Shown here: piece after piece, positions 26,548 through 35,228 of the stretch
Position numbering within the stretch: position 1 is the first letter of the stretch
Layout: every line of letters begins with the position of its first letter
Assembly: GCA_021582295.1 (NCBI GenBank)
Contig: CP091137.1
Location: forward strand, 1,568,001 to 1,632,000
DNA length: 64,000 bases
Reading direction: 5' to 3'
DNA from: Candidatus Thiovulum stygium
GTDB lineage: Bacteria > Campylobacterota > Campylobacteria > Campylobacterales > Thiovulaceae
Made by a program: the position numbers and the translations under genes
The notes under the pieces: model-generated
The model's database searches: none
Seen by the model: only the letters and a program-made list of their open reading frames with translations
What the model was told of the DNA's origin: nothing

Positions 26548-26701
26548 GTTTAAATTCTTGTATTTTATTTATGTAATATTTTAGCAAATAAGTTTATTAT
26601 GTCGAGTGATTGGAAAAAGTTGAAAAAATATAATTATAAATTTTGATTTTTCGGTAAAATTCCAAATTATTCATATTACTTAATTGGAGCTTTGCACAAA
26701 A

Positions 26702-27652
26702 ATGTTAGAAAAAATAAAACTATTAAAGGAAGAGATTCATAAAGTTGTCATAGGTCAAGAGAGACTTGTTGATTCTCTTATTATTGGTCTTATCTCCAAT
26801 GGGCATATTCTTGTTGAAGGTGTTCCAGGACTCGCAAAAACAACAGCTATTAATACTCTTGCAAAAGTTTTAGGTTTGCATTTTAAACGAGTCCAATTTA
26901 CTCCAGATTTACTTCCAACAGATATTATTGGCACAGAAATTTATGATCAAAAAAATGGTGAATTTAGACTTAAAAAAGGACCAGTTTTTACAAATTTATT
27001 ATTAGCAGATGAGATAAATCGAGCTCCTGCAAAAGTTCAATCTGCACTTCTCGAAGTTATGCAAGAAAGACAAGTTACAATCGGAGACGATACTTTTAAA
27101 TTATCACCACCATTTTTAGTTTTGGCTACTCAAAATCCACTCGAACAAGAGGGAGTTTATCCATTACCTGAAGCTCAACTTGATCGTTTTATGTTAAAAG
27201 TAGTTGTAGGTTATAACTCGCCTGAAGAAGAAATAGCGATTTTAAATCGTTTTTCTAAATCTGGACAAATTCAAGAAATCAAAGAACAAATTAATTGGAA
27301 TGATATTTCTCATATTCGTGATGAGGTAGAAAAAGTTCATGTTGATGAACAAATTAAAAAATATATCGTTAATTTAATTTTTGCAACTCGTTATCCAGAA
27401 CAATATGGTTTAAATTCAATTGCAAAATATATTTCTTCTGGTGGAAGTCCAAGAGCAACTATTGATTTAACAAAAGTTTCAAAAGCTAGAGCTTTTTTAT
27501 ATGGTAAAAATTATTTATCGCCAATAGATATAAGTTCTATGATACATGAAGTTCTACGACATAGAATCATAACAACTTATGAAGCTGAAGCTGACGGAAT
27601 ATCTTCAGATAAAATTATTAATGAAATATTAACTCGAATAGCAATTCCTTGA
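26702..27652 (+). CDS. MoxR-family AAA+ ATPase
   Basis: Walker A is GVPGLAKTTAINTLAKVLG, Walker B LLADEINRAPAKVQSALLEV, then QERQVTIGDDTF and ATQNPLEQEGVYPLPEAQLD: a textbook MoxR chaperone-like ATPase. The ATG at 26702, with GGAG at 26685, is preferred over the TTG at 26684. MoxR genes normally precede a DUF58 gene and VWA-domain genes. Here only a histidine-kinase scrap follows, so its usual client operon is not present. Confidence 0.92.
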   Translation: MLEKIKLLKEEIHKVVIGQERLVDSLIIGLISNGHILVEGVPGLAKTTAINTLAKVLGLHFKRVQFTPDLLPTDIIGTEIYDQKNGEFRLKKGPVFTNLLLADEINRAPAKVQSALLEVMQERQVTIGDDTFKLSPPFLVLATQNPLEQEGVYPLPEAQLDRFMLKVVVGYNSPEEEIAILNRFSKSGQIQEIKEQINWNDISHIRDEVEKVHVDEQIKKYIVNLIFATRYPEQYGLNSIAKYISSGGSPRATIDLTKVSKARAFLYGKNYLSPIDISSMIHEVLRHRIITTYEAEADGISSDKIINEILTRIAIP

Positions 27653-27786
27653 GTATAAATTAAAAAGCTTTTTATTTTGAAATTATCTATTTTTTTTATA
27701 GTTTTGTTTGTAATTTTAGAAACAAAATATTTGAATATTATATTACAACCAAAATTAATGGCGAAGGATATAGAAATCGAAGTTAA

Positions 27787-27900
27787 TATGCTTCTAAGAT
27801 AACTATCGAAACAAATATGAATGGGTCTATTTCATTTCATGATAATTCGCCTAAAGGTGTTATTTTTAGAATTAAACTCCCAAAAATAAAATATAAATGA
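27787..27900 (+). pseudogene. Histidine kinase C-terminal remnant
   Basis: An open frame of 37 codons after a stop, reading YASKITIETNMNGSISFHDN, then SPKGVIFRIKLPKIKYK. This is the end of an HATPase domain (the nG.i.f....G..F.I.LP pattern). The rest of the gene is gone; a hydrophobic stretch at 27677-27730 may be part of it. The stop overlaps the mobA start (ATGA). Confidence 0.6.
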
Positions 27901-28535
27901 GTGTAGATATTAATTTAATAAATATTCCAGTAGTTATTATAGCTGGTGGAAAAAGTTCAAGAATGGGAAGAGATAAAGCTCTTTTACCTTTTGGAAATTA
28001 TGAAACACTCGTTCAATTTCAATATGAACGATTAAAAAAAATATTCAAAGATGTATATATTTCTTGGAAAAATGAAAAAATAGCTATAACGAATAATAAT
28101 ATTTTCGATTTGGACGAATATAAAAATATTTCTGCTCCAACAATTGCACTTTTATCAATTATCAGATTTTTTAAAGAGCATAAATGTTATTTTTTTGTTT
28201 TAAGTGTAGATACACCTTTTTTTCCAGATCATGCTTTTAAACATATGTTTGAATCTGTAAAAAATATTAATTGTGATTTAGCAGATCATAATTACAATGA
28301 GATAATCGTTTCATCAAATATAAATGGTGTTGAGCCTCTTATAGCTATTTATAGCACAACTTTATTTGATAAAGTGCTAAAAATGGTTTTAGATAATAAT
28401 CACAGTTTAAATAATCTAATAGAAAATTCTATAAATAAAAAAATATATTTTGAGACAAGTTATTATTTTAATAATTTAAATTATCAAGATGATTATAACA
28501 AAGGTTTATTATGGTTAGCAAAGATACAGAATTAA
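27897..28535 (+). CDS. mobA: Molybdenum cofactor guanylyltransferase
   Basis: The N-terminal nucleotidyltransferase motif is IAGGKSSRMGRDKALLPFGN, followed by SVDTPFFPDHAF (the metal site). 212 residues, typical for MobA. It links GMP to molybdopterin for molybdenum enzymes such as nitrate or formate enzymes. It overlaps the histidine kinase by 25 bases, so the two are translated together; a functional tie is not obvious. Confidence 0.9.
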   Translation: MSVDINLINIPVVIIAGGKSSRMGRDKALLPFGNYETLVQFQYERLKKIFKDVYISWKNEKIAITNNNIFDLDEYKNISAPTIALLSIIRFFKEHKCYFFVLSVDTPFFPDHAFKHMFESVKNINCDLADHNYNEIIVSSNINGVEPLIAIYSTTLFDKVLKMVLDNNHSLNNLIENSINKKIYFETSYYFNNLNYQDDYNKGLLWLAKIQN

Positions 28536-29419
28536 AAAATAGAGTTGAAGATTTTTTTAATAATCAAAATAATTTATTAGTAAAGGGTGATTTTGAAATA
28601 TGTCAAGCTCTTTTAGATCGTTTTGTAGAAGATAGAAAAAGATTGGATTCAATCTTAAAAAGTGCTGATAAACGAGAAGCAAAATTGAAAGAGACTAAAG
28701 AACAGTTAGAAATCTTGTTTCAAGAGGCTTCAAAAATGGCTGTTATTGGTGAAATGATTGATGCAGTTGCACATCAATGGACTCAACCTCTCGGAATAAT
28801 ATCGCTATATACGAAAATGTTGCCAGAGGATTATAAATATGGTGAAATAAATGATAAATATTTAGATAATTTTGCCAATAAAATTGAAACTCAAATTGAA
28901 TATCTTGTGGAAACTCTTCACGAGTTTAGAAATTTTTTCAGACCAGATAAAGAATTAACTTATTTTTATATTAGTGAAATTATAAAAAGTGTATCTCTTT
29001 TATTACAAGATATTATTAAAGGGAACCAAATAGAATTAATTATAAATATAAAAAATGACTTTATGCTTTTTGGAGCAAAAAATGAGTTTAAGCATGTAAT
29101 TATTAATTTAATTAATAATACAAAAGATATTTTTATTGAACGAGATATAAAAAATAGACAAATTAAGATATCTATTGAGAAAAATAATCAAATAGGTTAT
29201 ATTAATTTTTACGATAATGGAAAAGGAATTCCTGAACATATTTTGCCAAAAATTTTTAATTTGAACTTTACAACAAAAGAGGCAAAAGGTGGAACTGGAG
29301 TTGGATTACATTTATCTAAAAAAATTGTTCAAAAACTTGGTGGTGAATTAGAAGCTTGTAATTGGGAAGATGGAGCAAAATTTCAACTCAGTTTTAAAAA
29401 TTCGATAGAATCTCTTTGA
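28511..29419 (+). CDS. Cytoplasmic sensor histidine kinase
   Basis: A 302-residue kinase without membrane segments. A coiled coil (KSADKREAKLKETKEQLEIL) leads to the H box MIDAVAHQWTQPLGIISLYT, then the N box HVIINLINNTKDIF, G1 FYDNGKGIPE and G2 GTGVGLHLSKKIVQKL. The histidine in AHQW is the phospho-acceptor. No response regulator is adjacent. The kinase remnant at 27787 is similar in type, so a tandem pair may once have flanked mobA. Confidence 0.9.
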   Translation: MVSKDTELKNRVEDFFNNQNNLLVKGDFEICQALLDRFVEDRKRLDSILKSADKREAKLKETKEQLEILFQEASKMAVIGEMIDAVAHQWTQPLGIISLYTKMLPEDYKYGEINDKYLDNFANKIETQIEYLVETLHEFRNFFRPDKELTYFYISEIIKSVSLLLQDIIKGNQIELIINIKNDFMLFGAKNEFKHVIINLINNTKDIFIERDIKNRQIKISIEKNNQIGYINFYDNGKGIPEHILPKIFNLNFTTKEAKGGTGVGLHLSKKIVQKLGGELEACNWEDGAKFQLSFKNSIESL

Positions 29420-29451
29420 AAAAAAATAGTGCAAAATAGATTGGAAAATAT

Positions 29452-30060
29452 TTGAAATTAGCTGTAATTAATTATAACATGGGCAATTTAGCAAGTGTAT
29501 TAAATGCAATTAAACGAGTTGGTGGTGAGGCAATAGTTGAAAGCGAACCAAATAATCTTAAAAATTATGACAAAATTCTTTTACCTGGTGTTGGTGCTTT
29601 TGGCGATGCGATGAGGTCGCTTCGTGAAACTGGAATGGATAATGCTATTTTGGAATTTGCCAAAACAGGTAAAAATATTTTTGGGATCTGTCTCGGTTTG
29701 CAACTTCTTTTTGATGAAAGTGAAGAATTCGGAATTCATAGAGGACTTGGATTAATTGAAGGAAAAGTTAAAAGATTTCAAAAAAGTAATTTAAAAGTTC
29801 CACATATGGGCTGGAATCTTTTAACTCAAACTGAAAATCATAAATCACCCATTTTTAAAGATTTACCAACCGATTTATATTTATATTTTGTTCATTCATA
29901 TTATGTTGAAACAGCATATAAATATAAAATTAGTCATACAAATTATGGAATAGAATTTACAAGTGCAATTCAACATGAAAATATTTTTGGTTTACAACCT
30001 CATCCTGAAAAAAGTCATGATAATGGGCTAAAAATATTAAAAAATTTCATTGAACTTTAA
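29452..30060 (+). CDS. hisH: Imidazole glycerol phosphate synthase, glutaminase subunit
   Basis: A class I glutamine amidotransferase of 202 residues: NYNMGNLASVLNAIKRVGGE, PGVGAFGDAMRSL, the nucleophile in GICLGLQLLFDESEEFG and the His/Glu pair in LQPHPEKSHDNG. With HisF it makes the imidazole ring of histidine. TTG start. hisF is not beside it. Motif copies at 29610 (read as MRS, using the rare AGG codon) and 29997 (PHP) lie inside. Confidence 0.95.
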   Translation: MKLAVINYNMGNLASVLNAIKRVGGEAIVESEPNNLKNYDKILLPGVGAFGDAMRSLRETGMDNAILEFAKTGKNIFGICLGLQLLFDESEEFGIHRGLGLIEGKVKRFQKSNLKVPHMGWNLLTQTENHKSPIFKDLPTDLYLYFVHSYYVETAYKYKISHTNYGIEFTSAIQHENIFGLQPHPEKSHDNGLKILKNFIEL

Positions 30061-30064
30061 TAAA

Positions 30065-30445
30065 ATGGCACAAAATAATAATCAAGATTTAAATTTAAAT
30101 ATTGAAATAATTAGATCTGAAATTCAAAATAAGATAGATTATTTAAAATTAATTTATGCTTTATCTTGCAAACTTAATAATCATAAAATATTTCTTGATT
30201 CTATAAAAGATAAAATTAAAGAGATGATGGTTTATAAATTGTGTTATAGAGAACAACTTAAAATTATTAATGAAAGTTCAAAATTTGATATCAAATATGA
30301 CGAATATTTATATTATATGAAAAAATATTTTTTTATTAAAACATCTAAACAGATTAATAAAAAACCAAATACAGATAATCAAAAAAATGAGATTCGCAAA
30401 AAATTCTCTCACGAAGCAATGCCAGATACAACTGAATTATATTAA
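30065..30445 (+). CDS. Hypothetical protein
   Basis: A hydrophilic, helical product of about 126 residues if the ATG at 30065 is used (MAQNNNQDLNLNIEIIRSEI); a TTG at 30050 inside hisH is the alternative. No motif is recognised and there is no membrane segment. It lies between hisH and the methyltransferase. It may be part of the accessory segment that starts here. Confidence 0.5.
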   Translation: MAQNNNQDLNLNIEIIRSEIQNKIDYLKLIYALSCKLNNHKIFLDSIKDKIKEMMVYKLCYREQLKIINESSKFDIKYDEYLYYMKKYFFIKTSKQINKKPNTDNQKNEIRKKFSHEAMPDTTELY

Positions 30446-30481
30446 TTTCAGAATTATAAAATTTAAAAAGGTGCAAATCAA

Positions 30482-32179
30482 ATGAATCGTTTAATTCTTG
30501 GCGATAATCTCGAAGTTCTCAAAGGTTTGCCTCTTGAATCTGTTGATCTTATATATTTAGATCCTCCTTTTTTCTCAAATCGCAATTATGAAGTTATTTG
30601 GGGCGATGATGGTGAAGTTCGCAGTTTTAAAGATCGTTGGAGTGGAGGAATGGATCATTATATCAACTGGTTAAAAGAACGAGTCGAAATTATGTATCGC
30701 ATTTTAAAACCTACTGGATCTCTATTTTTACATTGCGATTATCATGCAAATAGTTATATTCGAGTTTTTATTCTTGATAAAATTTTTGGTGAAGAAAATT
30801 TTCGTGGTGAGATTATTTGGCAAAGACATAATGCTCATAATGATGCAAAAAAGAAATTAGCTGTTTTAACTGACACTATATATTACTATTCTAAAACAAA
30901 TAAATTTATATATACTCCTGTATATGTTCCGCTAGAAGATGATAAAAAAACTACTTTTGAAGATGAAAATGGAAAATATTATTTAGATAATTTAACAGCT
31001 CCAAATATTAGATTTGGGGAATCTGGTAAATCATGGAAAGGTATTAACCCAAGTGATAAAGGTAGAAGTTGGGCTCCGCCAAATATTATTATTGAATCAA
31101 TAATAGGAAAAGATGCTTGTCAAAAAATGGGAACTTTAGAAAAATTAGATTTTCTATATGAAAAAGGATTTATTGTATTTAGCAAAAATAATATTCCTAG
31201 TGTAAAAAGACATTTAAAACTTTCAAAAGGCAAGTTAATAGGCAATTTGTGGAATGATATCAATGGTGTTACTGTTTCATTAGAACGAATTGGTTATCCA
31301 ACACAAAAGCCTGAAGCTCTTCTCGAACGAATTATTAAAATGGCAAGTAATGAGGGCGATACGATTCTTGATCCATTTCTCGGCGGTGGCACAACTATTG
31401 CTGTGGCTGAAAAACTAAATCGAAATTGGATCGGTATCGATCAATCTCCAATGGCTCTCAAAGTTTCTGAATTGCGATTACAGAAAGAACAAAATCTATT
31501 CTCACAACTATTTGCAGTGCAATTATATAAATATGATTATGATACTTTAAGATATTCTGATGCTTTCCAATTTGAAAGTTGGATTATTGAACAATTTGGC
31601 GGAACTCCGAACTCAAAACAGCGAGGCGATTCTGGAATTGACGGTAAAGATAAAAATGGAATGCCGATTCAAGTTAAAAGATCAGATAATATTGGTAGAA
31701 ATGTAATTGATAATTTTCTTTCTGCTATTTCGCGATTTGATAAAAATATGTTTGAATCTCGTAAAACCGAAAAATTAACTGTTGGAACGATTATCGCTTT
31801 CTCATTTGGAAAAGGTGCAATAGGCGAAGTTGCTAGATTAAAACATAACGAAAATATAATTTTAGATTTAGTTTTAGTGGAAAATATAGTTCCAATTGCA
31901 CAGAAACCAGAATTAACTTTAACATTTGAAGAGTTATCCAAAGATGAAAATGGTTTGCGAGAAATTAAGTTTATAGCAAATGCAAAATCTGAAAGTGGAA
32001 TTGAATTTTTTGCTTGGGATTTTAATTTCAATGAGGTTTCGGGCTTTAAAGCTGAAATTATTATTGATAAAACAGGCGAACAGGTTAAAAAATTTGCTCG
32101 TGGCGAACATCTGATTGCTGTAAAAGTTATTGATAACGATGGTTTAGAAAATATCGAAAAACTAAAAATACAAATGTAA
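30482..32179 (+). CDS. DNA methyltransferase fused to a restriction-endonuclease-like domain
   Basis: Residues 1-~335 are a beta-class amino-methyltransferase: catalytic motif DLIYLDPPFFSN near the start, AdoMet motif DTILDPFLGGGTTIAVAEK near residue 300. Residues ~355-430 carry a PD-(D/E)xK nuclease pattern (FESWIIEQFGGT, GDSGIDGKDKNGMPIQVKRS), and the protein ends in a PKD/Ig-like strand set (GEHLIAVKVIDNDGLENIEK). One chain could thus both methylate and cut. No separate restriction gene is adjacent. The whole segment lacks the GATGAGGT motif. 565 residues. Confidence 0.85.
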   Translation: MNRLILGDNLEVLKGLPLESVDLIYLDPPFFSNRNYEVIWGDDGEVRSFKDRWSGGMDHYINWLKERVEIMYRILKPTGSLFLHCDYHANSYIRVFILDKIFGEENFRGEIIWQRHNAHNDAKKKLAVLTDTIYYYSKTNKFIYTPVYVPLEDDKKTTFEDENGKYYLDNLTAPNIRFGESGKSWKGINPSDKGRSWAPPNIIIESIIGKDACQKMGTLEKLDFLYEKGFIVFSKNNIPSVKRHLKLSKGKLIGNLWNDINGVTVSLERIGYPTQKPEALLERIIKMASNEGDTILDPFLGGGTTIAVAEKLNRNWIGIDQSPMALKVSELRLQKEQNLFSQLFAVQLYKYDYDTLRYSDAFQFESWIIEQFGGTPNSKQRGDSGIDGKDKNGMPIQVKRSDNIGRNVIDNFLSAISRFDKNMFESRKTEKLTVGTIIAFSFGKGAIGEVARLKHNENIILDLVLVENIVPIAQKPELTLTFEELSKDENGLREIKFIANAKSESGIEFFAWDFNFNEVSGFKAEIIIDKTGEQVKKFARGEHLIAVKVIDNDGLENIEKLKIQM

Positions 32180-32205
32180 ATGTAAAATTCAGTTTAAATG
32201 AGATT

Positions 32206-32411
32206 TAAGTTCGCAAACTAATCGATAAACACAAGGAAAGTTTAGAACTTTTTGGACTCTTGTCATTTGAAATGACAACTGTTAAAAACTCGAAATTCTG
32301 GGGGTGATCAACCTAAAACTTACTATCTTAACGAGCCTCAAGCAAATCTACTTTTAACCTTTATGCGAAACAACGAAATAATGAAAAGTTTAAAACAAAC
32401 AACTTTTTAAA
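32206..32411 (+). pseudogene. Rha-type regulator, N-terminal remnant
   Basis: Nearly base-for-base copy of 32868-33046 (RKLIDKHKESLELFGLLSFE, then EMTTVKNS...TYYLNEPQA) with small indels, for example GGGGGTGATCAACC in place of the 32950-32970 segment, and no C-terminal part. With the intact gene at 32771 it brackets the small RHH gene on the other strand. Confidence 0.8.
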
Positions 32412-32447
32412 TTAAATTTATAATTTTGCAATTTTGCGATGAGTTTT

Positions 32448-32474
32448 AACCCTCCGATTTTAAATCGACGGGTT
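32448..32474. terminator. Hairpin terminator between rha remnant and RHH gene
   Basis: AACCC and CGATTT at 32448-32460 pair with AAATCG and GGGTT at 32462-32474. AT-rich sequence follows on both sides, so it can end transcripts from either strand, notably the minus-strand RHH gene ending at 32482. Confidence 0.6.
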
Positions 32475-32481
32475 AATTTTA

Positions 32482-32649
32482 TTATTTTCTCTCTAAAAGT
32501 TCTCTATTTTTTTCAATATATTCAGCAAGTAGAATATTAATTAAAGTAGTCAAAGTATTAATACCTTTCTTTTTTGCTATTTTTTGAGCATCTAATTTAA
32601 AATTTTCATCTATAATAATTGTAGATCTTTTTTTATTAACTTCAGTCAT
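32482..32649 (-). CDS. Small ribbon-helix-helix protein (CopG/Arc type)
   Basis: A 55-residue frame reading MTEVNKKRSTIIIDENFKLD, then AQKIAKKKGINTLTTLINIL, then LAEYIEKNRELLERK. One beta strand (RSTIIID) and two helices make the usual ribbon-helix-helix DNA-binding dimer, as in CopG repressors and many antitoxins. It is divergent from the Rha-type gene and shares the 32650-32770 promoter region with it. It may therefore be the cassette's regulator in place of an XRE protein. Confidence 0.7.
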   Translation of the reverse strand: MTEVNKKRSTIIIDENFKLDAQKIAKKKGINTLTTLINILLAEYIEKNRELLERK

Positions 32650-32770
32650 ATATCTTATGAAAACCTTATGTTTTTTAAGTTTATTTTTATAAATTATAAT
32701 ATAAAATATTACTTAGAGGAACGACTCATCACTTTCACTCCTCTAAAATTTACATTATAAAAGGTAAATA

Positions 32771-33520
32771 GTGGAAATTATATCAAACATAATTACTCTT
32801 TTTGAAAAAGAGCTTCGAGTTTCACATAGAATAATTGCTCGAGAAACCGACAATAATGAGATTTCAGTTCGCAAACTGATCGATAAACACAAGGAAAGTT
32901 TAGAACTTTTTGGACTCTTGTCATTTGAAATGACAACTGTTAAAAACTCGGTAGGTGCGATAAATGAAGAAAAAACTTACTATCTTAACGAGCCTCAAGC
33001 AACTCTACTTTTAACCTTTATGCGAAACAACGAAATAGTGAAAAGTTTCAAAATTCGTCTTGTTAAAGAGTTTTATCGAATGCGAGAAGAGATTAAATCT
33101 CAACAACAAAAAAGCGAAATTCTGACACCAAACCAAAATACAAACTTCGTTGAATATCTACAAAACTTAAAAGAATATAAAGCTTATACAAATGAGATGT
33201 TAGATTTTCTAGAATCTCTTCAAAAAAGAGATAGAATTTCACTCTATCGTTTTGATAAATTTATGTCCGCTCAATTCAATGAATCACCTCTTAAAAAGTT
33301 CAAAATTGATTTAAAAAACGAATACTTTATACCAACCGAATTAGGAGAAATGAAAAATCGAAGCCCTGTTGAAATCAATAAAATTCTCGAATCAAAAGGC
33401 TTTCAAATTAAAGAAAATAGTTCGTGGAGATTAACTGAAAAAGGTCGAGAATTTGGTATTGAAATTGCAAATGGTAGTTTTCTTCAAATAAAATGGAGAA
33501 TTGAATCTATTTTGAATTAA
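32771..33520 (+). CDS. Rha-type phage regulator with shared C-terminal domain (cassette D)
   Basis: The first ~110 residues match the phage Rha regulatory domain: RVSHRIIARETDNNEISVRK, then FEMTTVKNS and YYLNEPQATLLLTFMRNNEI, VKSFKIRLVKEFYRMREEI. The last ~90 residues (YFIPTELGEMKNRSPVEINK, then ILESKGFQIKENSSWRLTEK, GREFGIEIANGSFLQIKWRI) are the same domain that ends the proteins at 16259, 57775 and 58929. GTG start. Its partner appears to be the divergent RHH gene. A palindrome at 33542 probably terminates it. Confidence 0.82.
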   Translation: MEIISNIITLFEKELRVSHRIIARETDNNEISVRKLIDKHKESLELFGLLSFEMTTVKNSVGAINEEKTYYLNEPQATLLLTFMRNNEIVKSFKIRLVKEFYRMREEIKSQQQKSEILTPNQNTNFVEYLQNLKEYKAYTNEMLDFLESLQKRDRISLYRFDKFMSAQFNESPLKKFKIDLKNEYFIPTELGEMKNRSPVEINKILESKGFQIKENSSWRLTEKGREFGIEIANGSFLQIKWRIESILN

Positions 33521-33541
33521 TTATTTTCTCTCACTCTCATC

Positions 33542-33564
33542 ATATTCGGGATTGACCCGAATAT
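33542..33564. terminator. Palindrome ATATTCGGG-n5-CCCGAATAT
   Basis: Perfect 9-bp inverted repeat with a 5-base spacer, between convergent rha and the cvfB fragment. The same palindrome heads the REP-like elements at 53641 and 54112, so it is both a repeat-family member and a probable bidirectional terminator. Confidence 0.65.
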
Positions 33565-33568
33565 TAAT

Positions 33569-33958
33569 TTAAATAAGTTTAATTCCTAAATCATTTTCTA
33601 AAATTTTAAGTTTTTCTCTTTTTGAAAGCTCAACTATACTTTTCTTAAAATTCTTTTTGCTCATATTAAATATTTTCACAATTTCGTCACTATCGCTATT
33701 TGAATGATATTTCATTTCGCCACCATTTTTTTCGATAATTTCCAAAATTTGAGATAATAATTTTTCATCTTTCATATCACCTAATGGATTTAGAGAAAGA
33801 TCAATTTTATTATCATCTCGCACATATTTTATATAAGCTTTTCGTTTAAAGCCAACATATAATTTTTCGAATATTTCATTATGATAAATCATACCCTCAT
33901 ATTTATGATTTATCATAACTTTAAAACCTAGTGGAGTTTTTGCAAATATTAAAATATT
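33569..33958 (-). pseudogene. cvfB: CvfB-like S1 RNA-binding protein, C-terminal fragment
   Basis: Reads DEVNILIFAKTPLGFKV, MINHKYEGMIYHNEIFEKLY, VGFKRKAYIKYVRDDNKIDL, then a winged-helix end MSKKNFKKSIVELSKREKLK. That is the last S1 repeat and wHTH of CvfB/YitL. The first part of the gene is found at 34223-34417; the piece between is replaced by another small gene. The open frame starts at a GATGAGGT (33960-33967). Confidence 0.8.
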
Positions 33959-33965
33959 TACCTCA

Positions 33966-34193
33966 TCATTTTATACTTAAACCTTCTACATTTATACCAT
34001 CTTTTGTTAATTGTGTTACCATTTTTTTAACACTTTCTGGTAGTATTAAAGTGTTTCTTTTTACTAAATACTCATACCCTCCTTCGTTTAATTTACGAAG
34101 GTTTCCTAAAGAAAGATTGTGCTCTTCTGCATACTCTTTCAAGTTTTTACCAAATTTTGCTTGTATTTGGAACATAATTAATTTTTTACTCAT
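33966..34193 (-). CDS. Small protein inserted in cvfB, possible HTH regulator
   Basis: A 75-residue product with AKFGKNLKEYAEEHNLSLGN, then LRKLNEGGYEYLVKRNTLIL: the first part looks like a helix-turn-helix (EYAEEHNLSLGNLRKL). It has the strongest ribosome site in the window (AAGGAGG, 8 bases before ATG) and splits cvfB. Phage- or mobile-element-type regulators have this look, but no family can be named. Confidence 0.55.
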   Translation of the reverse strand: MSKKLIMFQIQAKFGKNLKEYAEEHNLSLGNLRKLNEGGYEYLVKRNTLILPESVKKMVTQLTKDGINVEGLSIK

Positions 34194-34222
34194 TATATTA
34201 CCTCCTTTTTATTTAATTATAA

Positions 34223-34417
34223 TTATATACTTATACAAATTAGATTGGAGTTATCTTGTATCAAAATATTAAATACAGCAATTTTACTATCCATTTTCAT
34301 AAAATCCTGAATATATCTATTTGGTAAAAGAACCTCGTTATCGTGTATATCGTTTAAATAATAACCGTTTTCTGTTTTACGAGTAATAACTAGTTTATTA
34401 ATTGTGCCTAATTTCAT
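34223..34417 (-). pseudogene. cvfB: CvfB-like protein, N-terminal fragment
   Basis: The 64 residues MKLGTINKLVITRKTENGYY, LNDIHDNEVLLPNRYIQDFM, ending NSNLICISI are the first S1-like domain of CvfB. Normal CvfB is about 280 residues; here the frame stops where the inserted gene's leader begins. Together with 33569-33958 it shows that cvfB was broken by replacement of its middle. Confidence 0.8.
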
Positions 34418-34533
34418 ATTTTACCTGTGTATTAAATTAAAAGAATAATATTATTTTGAATTATAATATTTATTTGAAGCAGTTTTGAACTACTCCAAAT
34501 ATAAGAAGTTTGATAAGTAAATGAATGTTTTTA

Positions 34534-35220
34534 TTATTTAACTATAATTGAACCAAGACGAACCATATTGCTACCTTCAGCAATTGCAATTTCAAAATCT
34601 CCGCTCATTCCCATCGAACAAATTGAAGCCCCATTTTTTTGCACAACTTCAAAAATTCGTCGCACATCTCGAAATGATTTCGAAATTTCGATAACCTCAT
34701 CGGTATGCGAACCAATCGTCATCACACCTTTGAGATTTATATTTTTTAGTTGTTCGCCAATTTTTAAATAAGTTTCAATGCCAATTTCAGGTTCAACTCC
34801 AGATTTTTGAATCTCGCGACCGCCATTAATTTGAAGAAGAGCAGATATTTTTTCGCCATCTTTTAATCTTTTAGATATAGCTTCTGCTGTTTCGTATGAA
34901 TCGATACTTTGAATCAAATCAGGTTTTAAAGCTAAAAGCTTATTTATTTTATTTGTCTGAATTGTCCCAATAAAATGCCATTCAATAGGTAAATTTATTA
35001 AAATATTACTTTTTTCTTCAAGATCTTGAACTCGATTTTCTCCAAAAGCTCTTTGTCCAATATTATAAAGTGAATTAATTATATTAACATCACTATATTT
35101 TGTAACAGCAACGATTTTAACAATATGATGATGACTTACGAGTTTTCGAGCTTTTTCAATTCTTTCGATAACAGAATCTAATTTATTGCGAATTTCTAAA
35201 TCCAAATTTATATTAGCCAT
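34534..35220 (-). CDS. yggS: PLP homeostasis protein (YggS/PLPBP family)
   Basis: A 228-residue alanine-racemase-fold protein: KIVAVTKYSDVNIINSLYNI (the PLP-lysine is in VTK), RAFGENRVQDLEEK, EWHFIGTIQTNKINKLLALK and SICSMGMSGDFEIAIAEGSN. It binds PLP and buffers it in the cytoplasm without a known reaction. It is the last gene of a minus-strand run beginning at cysS. The motif at 34694 is read as DEV. Confidence 0.93.
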   Translation of the reverse strand: MANINLDLEIRNKLDSVIERIEKARKLVSHHHIVKIVAVTKYSDVNIINSLYNIGQRAFGENRVQDLEEKSNILINLPIEWHFIGTIQTNKINKLLALKPDLIQSIDSYETAEAISKRLKDGEKISALLQINGGREIQKSGVEPEIGIETYLKIGEQLKNINLKGVMTIGSHTDEVIEISKSFRDVRRIFEVVQKNGASICSMGMSGDFEIAIAEGSNMVRLGSIIVK

Positions 35221-35228
35221 AAATATAA

